Below, one piece after another: positions 23,676 through 28,104 of a stretch of DNA of 28,104 bases. Position 1 is the first letter of the stretch, and every line of letters begins with the position of its first letter. This stretch comes from UBA11524 sp051883695 (lineage in GTDB: Bacteria; Bacillota; Clostridia; Christensenellales; Aristaeellaceae): NCBI GenBank assembly GCA_051883695.1, contig JBJEUF010000162.1, positions 1-28,104 of the forward strand, read 5' to 3'. Below the pieces are notes generated by a model. It had not been told where the DNA came from. It was given only the letters and a program-made list of their open reading frames with translations, and made no database searches. A program made the position numbers and the translations under genes.

Positions 23676-23717
23676 GAATGGCTTGTTGAGTGGTAATAAC
23701 TGCTTGACAAGCCATTC
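23676..23717. terminator. Inverted repeat downstream of recF
   Basis: GAATGGCTTGT (23676-23686) pairs with ACAAGCCATTC (23707-23717), 11 perfect pairs around a 20-nt loop. It may end the recF transcript, though no T-run follows, or serve as an operator. Confidence 0.45.
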
Positions 23718-23886
23718 TGTACGTTGCGATATAATTGATTATGGAATGACGTCAACATAGAAATTCAAATATTATACAAATGCGATTAATGAGAGAAAAA
23801 TCAGAAATAAACCTTGAAATATCAATATATTCAGACGGTTAAAAAGTATATAAATATAATGATAGTATTGGAACGCAAAATTCAAA
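23718..23886. other. AT-rich intergenic stretch between two parS sites
   Basis: About 170 bp without a gene, clearly richer in A and T than the surroundings. It includes TATAAT at 23730 and again at 23855, and ATTCAAAT near both ends (23763 and 23880). No good promoter can be set: TTGACA at 23704 is 20 bp from the first TATAAT. It may be a flexible or easily opened segment. Confidence 0.5.
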
Positions 23887-23902
23887 TGTTTCACGTGAAA
23901 CA
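23887..23902. other. parS: parS site 2 (ParB binding), perfect
   Basis: TGTTTCACGTGAAACA, a perfect 16-bp palindrome and the canonical Firmicute parS sequence. It ends 2 bp before the -35 of the addA promoter, so ParB bound here could affect addA transcription. Confidence 0.97.
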
Positions 23903-23904
23903 CT

Positions 23905-23932
23905 TTGCAAGATCATCGGTCTGTGGTAGAAT
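23905..23932 (+). promoter_or_regulatory. Probable addA promoter
   Basis: -35 TTGCAA (23905-23910), a 16-bp spacer, -10 TAGAAT (23927-23932). The transcript would start near 23939, at or just before the Shine-Dalgarno AAGGAG (23939-23944), giving a very short leader. Confidence 0.6.
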
Positions 23933-23952
23933 GAAACGAAGGAGTGATCGTT

Positions 23953-26900
23953 ATGCCGAAATGGACGCCCCAGCAGCAACAGGCGATTGACGCGCGAAAC
24001 CGCACGATCCTCGTGAGTGCTGCCGCCGGTTCGGGCAAAACCGCTGTGCTGGTGGAAAGAATTGTTCAGCTCATTCGAGAGGGTGCGCAGATGGACCGCA
24101 TGCTCATTGTGACGTTCACGAAGGCAGCTGCGGGAGAAATGCGTCAGCGGCTGAACAAGCGCCTCACCATCGAAGCCGCATCGGATCCCGAGGTCATGGG
24201 AAAAGCACTGGACGCGTTGGAGTCGACGGACATCTCAACCATTCATGCATTCTGTCAGAAGGTGCTGCGAAATCACTTTCAGGCGGTTGGCATTGATCCT
24301 ATGGTCAGACCGTGTGAAGAACAGCTTCGCAAGGCACTCTTTGATGAGGCATGGCTGGAGGCATTCAATACACTGCTTGAAGAAAAATCGCATGAAGGAT
24401 TCATGAAACTGGCTGATGCATGGGATCAGTTGCGTTTACATGAGATGACATTGCAGCTATATGATTTTCTGATGTCACTTCCGGCGCCCTTTGATTGGCT
24501 GGAGCGTTCGGTGGATGCAATCAATATGAAGCCCTATGACCAGCATCCCTGGTACAGGCTGCTTTGGAAGCACTCCAGATTGCAAATCGAGGGAATCGAA
24601 CAGATTCTGCAGTCGATGCAAGGTATGTTTGACGAGCCGGATGCCGTTGAACTTCGTCTGGAGACGCTTCAGGAGGATATCGAGGCTTACCAGAGACTTA
24701 TTTCGATGAACTGGGACATGATTGATGATGTGATTCGTTCATTGAATGGCTTCACATTGGCAAAAGCGAAACAGGCACGGAATATGTCGGACGGGCAAAA
24801 GGTCTGGTTAAAGCGCTTTACCAAGCTACGCGATGATATCAAGTCGATTGTGAAGGACGTGGCTGATGCGCTGACGATTGACGAATCGCGACTGGATCGC
24901 GAGCTTGGCATGATGAAGCTGCACATGTCTGGGCTGGCAGAGCTGACAAAAATGACGCACCGGATATTCCTTGAGAAAAAGGAGCAGCAGCATGTCATTG
25001 ACTTCAGCGATATGGAGCAGTTCACCATGGAAGTGTTGATGCAGGAACCGCTCCGGCAAGAGCTGCAGGCGGAATACGATCATATTTTTGTGGATGAATG
25101 CCAGGATGTCTCGCAGGTGCAGGATGCGATTCTTCATGCGCTGCATAGCGATGCTAACAGCATGTTCATGGTCGGAGATGTCAAACAGAGTATCTATCGC
25201 TTCCGGAAGGCCGATCCGACGTTGTTTTTGCATCGGATGCGTACCTTTCATGACGAAAAGGATGCAGAAAACCGACGGATCATCCTGCAAAAGAACTTCC
25301 GCAGCCGTGCGAATGTGCTGGAAGCGACCAATCAGGTATTCCGTGCGGTGATGCGTCCGGCCGTGACGGAGCTGACCTATGAACCCGAGGACGAGCTGAT
25401 CTGCGGTCGGGAGACGATGCTGGACCCTCCTGTGGAAATGCATCTGCTGGACATCTCTCCCGGAGAAGACGGAGAGCAGGTGGAAGCGCTTGAAGCGGAA
25501 GCAAAGGTCGTGATAGAGCGGATCCACCAGCTTCTGGAGGAGCAGTTTGATGATGGCGACGGAATACGCAACTATACATACCGGGATATGGTCATTCTGC
25601 TGTCCGCCGCGTCCAATACCGCACCCAAGCTGGTGGAAATGCTGTCCTCCCAGGGAATTCCAGTTTTCTATGACGGCGCAGCCTCCTATTACAGCTTGCC
25701 TGAAATTCAAAGTGTGAAGGCCCTCCTGTCCGTGCTGGATAATCCCTTGCAGGATATACCGCTTCTGTCCGCACTGAAAATGGTGCCGTTCTCCATATCG
25801 GATGAGCAGCTGGCGTCAATCCGGCTGTACAAAACCGGTAAGAATGTGCCTTTCTATGAAGCGTTTGCAGCATGCTGTGAGGCGGATGGAATGCTGCCGG
25901 AACGCTGTCGCGGGATTCGTCAGCAGCTCGAAACCTGGCGCTTTGAGGCGGAGACGATGCGGCTTTCGGATTTCATCTGGCATGTGCTGCGGGATTCCGG
26001 CTATTATGCGGCCTGCGGTGCATTGCCAAAGGGAGAGCTTCGTCAGGCGAACCTGCGGATGCTCTATCAGCGCGCGCTTTCCTTTGAACAGGATGGCGGC
26101 GAAACACTGTCCGACTTTCTGCGGATGACCGATCAGCAGGCCAGCGGGGATGACCGCATGTCTGCGAAAATGCTCGGCGAGAATGAAAACCTCGTTCGGA
26201 TCATGACCATGCATAAATCGAAGGGTTTGGAGTTTCCTGTCGTTTTCTGTATGCAAATGAGCGGTTCGCTGCACAAGCCCTACCGGGGAGAGATCTTGCT
26301 TCATTCTGTGCTGGGCGTGGCAATGCCCTATGTGAACCGTGAACTGAATGTCAAGCGCAAAACGATTGCGGATGAGGCATTCAAGGTGCAGCGAAAGCTG
26401 GATGAAAAGGCGGAACGCGCAAGGCTGCTCTATGTGGCGATGACCCGTGCAAGAGAACGGTTGATCATGATCGGCTGCTGCAAGGAGAATGATCGCGACA
26501 TATGGACACTGCCGCCCAGTGACTACAGCATATGGAAGGCGCGCAGCATGACCGACTGGATCATGCAGGGAATCCATGCACAAAGTATCCACAATTTATC
26601 CACAGATTCTGTGAAATGCGAAACCCCATGGAATATCCGGGAATGGCGGGAATGCGACGGTTTATCTGTGAATAAAGCTGTGGATAAAGTGTGTGTCAAC
26701 GAGTGGCTGCAGATACAGCTGCACAAGCCTGCAGAGGGCGATTTTTCGTCCTGGTCCAATATGGAGAAATCCGATGTATTTGCTCCGCTCAAAACCTCCG
26801 TCAGCGCGGTGGCAAAGCAGGCAGCCATGCCGACAGGTCTGCCGTTATCGGACGAGGAGGAAGCAGCGGAAACGAAGCGTGTGCCGGAAGAAATCATGAT

Positions 26901-27465
26901 GCCTTTGCGGCTTGCCGATCTGCCTTCGCGCCCTGCCTTCATGGAGGAAAAACAGCTCACGGGTGCGGAACGTGGCACACTGGTGCATCGGGCACTGTCG
27001 CTGATTCCGCTGGAGCCGCTGCGCGATGCTACAGACATCTATGATGCTGTACGCCAGGCGGTTCATGACATGGTCGCGCAGGAAATTTTCACATCGCAGG
27101 AGCTGCTGATGCTCAATGTACGGGGCGTGTCAGAATACTTCAAAAGCGAGCTGGGACAGCGGATGCTGGCCAGCCCAATGGTGCGGCGTGAGTGGAGCTT
27201 CAATCTTGTACTGGATGAGGACGCGGGGACGCTGCTGCAGGGTGTGATCGACTGCGCCTTCCGGGAGGAGGAGGGCTGGGTGCTGGTGGACTACAAGACG
27301 GATCGTATCCTGAATGAGGATGCCTTCCGGCAACGCTACGCCCTGCAGCTGGAATGGTATGCCCGGGCCCTTGAACGCATCACAGGACTGCCTGTCAAAG
27401 AGATGTGGCTCTACGCCATTGAGAAGGATAAAGCATACGGAATGCAGCGCATTCCCCCAAAATAA
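23953..27465 (+). CDS. addA: ATP-dependent helicase/nuclease subunit AddA
   Basis: 1170 residues. UvrD-like helicase plus RecB-type nuclease that resects double-strand ends with AddB. Motifs: Walker A AAAGSGKT (23-30), TFTKAAAGEMRQRL, DISTIHAFCQ, Walker B FVDECQD (380-385), GDVKQSIYRFRKADP, NFRSR, MTMHKSKGLEFPVVF, YVAMTRARERL. The C-terminal nuclease motif is intact: GVIDCAF (Asp1100) and LVDYKTD (Asp1113, Lys1115). Start: the ATG at 23953 has AAGGAG 8 nt upstream; an in-frame GTG at 23944 falls in that site. Codons for about residues 878-912, in a poorly conserved linker, contain four DnaA boxes. The partner addB, usually just upstream, is absent from the window. Confidence 0.96.
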   Translation: MPKWTPQQQQAIDARNRTILVSAAAGSGKTAVLVERIVQLIREGAQMDRMLIVTFTKAAAGEMRQRLNKRLTIEAASDPEVMGKALDALESTDISTIHAFCQKVLRNHFQAVGIDPMVRPCEEQLRKALFDEAWLEAFNTLLEEKSHEGFMKLADAWDQLRLHEMTLQLYDFLMSLPAPFDWLERSVDAINMKPYDQHPWYRLLWKHSRLQIEGIEQILQSMQGMFDEPDAVELRLETLQEDIEAYQRLISMNWDMIDDVIRSLNGFTLAKAKQARNMSDGQKVWLKRFTKLRDDIKSIVKDVADALTIDESRLDRELGMMKLHMSGLAELTKMTHRIFLEKKEQQHVIDFSDMEQFTMEVLMQEPLRQELQAEYDHIFVDECQDVSQVQDAILHALHSDANSMFMVGDVKQSIYRFRKADPTLFLHRMRTFHDEKDAENRRIILQKNFRSRANVLEATNQVFRAVMRPAVTELTYEPEDELICGRETMLDPPVEMHLLDISPGEDGEQVEALEAEAKVVIERIHQLLEEQFDDGDGIRNYTYRDMVILLSAASNTAPKLVEMLSSQGIPVFYDGAASYYSLPEIQSVKALLSVLDNPLQDIPLLSALKMVPFSISDEQLASIRLYKTGKNVPFYEAFAACCEADGMLPERCRGIRQQLETWRFEAETMRLSDFIWHVLRDSGYYAACGALPKGELRQANLRMLYQRALSFEQDGGETLSDFLRMTDQQASGDDRMSAKMLGENENLVRIMTMHKSKGLEFPVVFCMQMSGSLHKPYRGEILLHSVLGVAMPYVNRELNVKRKTIADEAFKVQRKLDEKAERARLLYVAMTRARERLIMIGCCKENDRDIWTLPPSDYSIWKARSMTDWIMQGIHAQSIHNLSTDSVKCETPWNIREWRECDGLSVNKAVDKVCVNEWLQIQLHKPAEGDFSSWSNMEKSDVFAPLKTSVSAVAKQAAMPTGLPLSDEEEAAETKRVPEEIMMPLRLADLPSRPAFMEEKQLTGAERGTLVHRALSLIPLEPLRDATDIYDAVRQAVHDMVAQEIFTSQELLMLNVRGVSEYFKSELGQRMLASPMVRREWSFNLVLDEDAGTLLQGVIDCAFREEEGWVLVDYKTDRILNEDAFRQRYALQLEWYARALERITGLPVKEMWLYAIEKDKAYGMQRIPPK
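26585..26687. other. Cluster of four DnaA boxes inside addA
   Basis: Within 103 bp: GTATCCACA (26585), TTATCCACA (26596, perfect), TGTGAATAA (26667, complement TTATTCACA), TGTGGATAA (26679, perfect on the minus strand). Two face right and two face left. They read as SIHNLSTDS and LSVNKAVDK in AddA. About 5.4 kb from oriC. Confidence 0.75.
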
Positions 27466-27470
27466 GGAAG

Positions 27471-27486
27471 TGTTTCACGTGGAACA
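27471..27486. other. parS: parS site 3 (ParB binding), over a translation start
   Basis: TGTTTCACGTGGAACA, identical to site 1. It begins 6 bp after the addA stop codon and covers the start region of the next gene: its internal GTG (27479-27481) is the likely start codon. Confidence 0.92.
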
Positions 27487-28104
27487 AAGACGCATGGATT
27501 ATCATCTGCACACGCTGCATTCGATGGATGGCCGACAGTCCATGGATGAGCTGTGCAGGTCGATGGTGGAAAAGGGTGTGCAGGAAATCTGCCTGACGGA
27601 GCATATCGAACCCGGACACCCCTCGGAGGGCATGGATATTCCGCCAATCTGGGATCTGTGGTTTTCTGAGATCATGCAGGCACGGCAAACCTATCCGCAG
27701 CTGACCATCCGTGCAGGGGTGGAGATTGGTGACAATCCGCCGCTGCGTTCGAGGATCAAGGCGGAGCTGGATACGCTGCCGCTCGATTTCCGGCTCCTGT
27801 CTCTGCATCTGGTCAACAATGTGGATTGTTATGATTCGGCGGATTATTTCGATGGGAAGACCCGTGCGCAGGCGTATCGCGAATACGTTGAGGCCAAGGC
27901 AGAGTCCATCCTGAACTGGACGGATTTTGACAGCGTGGCGCATATCGGGTATGTGGCGAAATTCAGTATCTTCACCGGCCCTGAACGTGCGCTGGTCTAT
28001 GACGATGCGTCGGATGCGTTCGACGCGATTCTCCGCCATATCATTGATCTGGGCAAATGCCTGGAGGTCAACACAAGCGGCTATGCCACAACCGGGGATA
28101 CCTT
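27479..28104 (+). CDS. PHP-domain phosphatase, HisJ (histidinol-phosphatase) family, cut by the window end
   Basis: About 208 residues seen of a family that usually has about 260-270. Metal-binding PHP motifs: DYHLHTLHSMDG (HxH), EICLTEHIE, RAGVEIG, LLSLHLVNNVD, DSVAHIGYVAK and LEVNTSG. Members hydrolyse histidinol phosphate in histidine synthesis or act on other phosphoesters; no his gene is near, so the substrate is not proved. Start: GTG at 27479 has AAGGAAG 8 nt upstream; the alternative is ATG at 27494, with only a weak GGAA before it. It begins 13 bp after the addA stop, probably cotranscribed, with parS site 3 over its start. Confidence 0.82.
   Translation, partial: MEQRRMDYHLHTLHSMDGRQSMDELCRSMVEKGVQEICLTEHIEPGHPSEGMDIPPIWDLWFSEIMQARQTYPQLTIRAGVEIGDNPPLRSRIKAELDTLPLDFRLLSLHLVNNVDCYDSADYFDGKTRAQAYREYVEAKAESILNWTDFDSVAHIGYVAKFSIFTGPERALVYDDASDAFDAILRHIIDLGKCLEVNTSGYATTGDT

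Noticed and set aside
23704..23735. TTGACA and TATAAT as a promoter in the recF-addA gap
   Set aside because: Both hexamers are perfect but the spacer is 20 bp, too long for sigma-A; TTGACA also overlaps the inverted repeat at 23676-23717.
1..28104. CRISPR arrays, tRNA or rRNA genes, transposases
   Set aside because: I saw no regularly spaced repeats, no cloverleaf with TTCGA-type arm, no rRNA sequence and no transposase motif. The repeats present are dispersed hairpins.

Overview
This window looks like the replication-origin region of a spore-forming, fairly GC-rich Firmicute of the class Clostridia. The evidence is a sporulation sigma factor of the SigK type, an AddA (not RecBCD) nuclease-helicase, Firmicute-type parS sites, strong AGGAGG ribosome-binding sites, and many secreted proteins with Gram-positive signal peptides. 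A cytoplasmic-type pectinesterase suggests a plant-fibre (gut or rumen) lifestyle. A Christensenellales/Aristaeellaceae-like organism is my guess, not something the sequence proves.

Left arm, 1-20.7 kb. Most genes are on the minus strand, which is the leading strand if replication starts near 21 kb. In order: a sigK gene that stops inside its last DNA-binding helix; a three-gene minus-strand operon of exported proteins (DUF6273 protein with a Cys-rich tail, CapA-like phosphoesterase, LRR/PKD-like/caspase protein); a plus-strand operon (hydroxyacid dehydrogenase, DUF3783, pectinesterase) driven by a perfect sigma-A promoter; an exported tyrosine/lipid-phosphatase-like protein; a membrane-anchored VanY relative that has lost its zinc ligands; a lipoprotein with two flavinylation motifs; an SH3/lipocalin-like exported protein; a block of seven hairpins; a 1250-residue zinc-ribbon/TPR-like membrane protein with an exported companion; a four-SH3 exported protein; and an RpiB/LacAB-family isomerase. 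Four copies of a 160-163 bp hairpin-forming element with 24-bp terminal inverted repeats lie between these genes.

Origin, 20.87-21.25 kb. About eight DnaA boxes end in a DnaA box, a GC cluster and DnaA-trios, which is the layout of the basal unwinding system known from B. subtilis. The dnaA gene is not next to it.

Right arm, 21.3-28.1 kb. Genes are all on the plus strand: dnaN, recF, addA and a PHP-family phosphatase cut by the window end. The usual S4-domain gene (yaaA) between dnaN and recF and the usual addB before addA are missing. Three parS sites lie here: one after recF, one just upstream of the addA promoter, and one over the translation start of the PHP gene. A cluster of four DnaA boxes lies inside the addA coding sequence. 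The right arm therefore carries replication, repair and segregation functions. The left arm is mostly cell-envelope and secreted accessory functions of unknown role.
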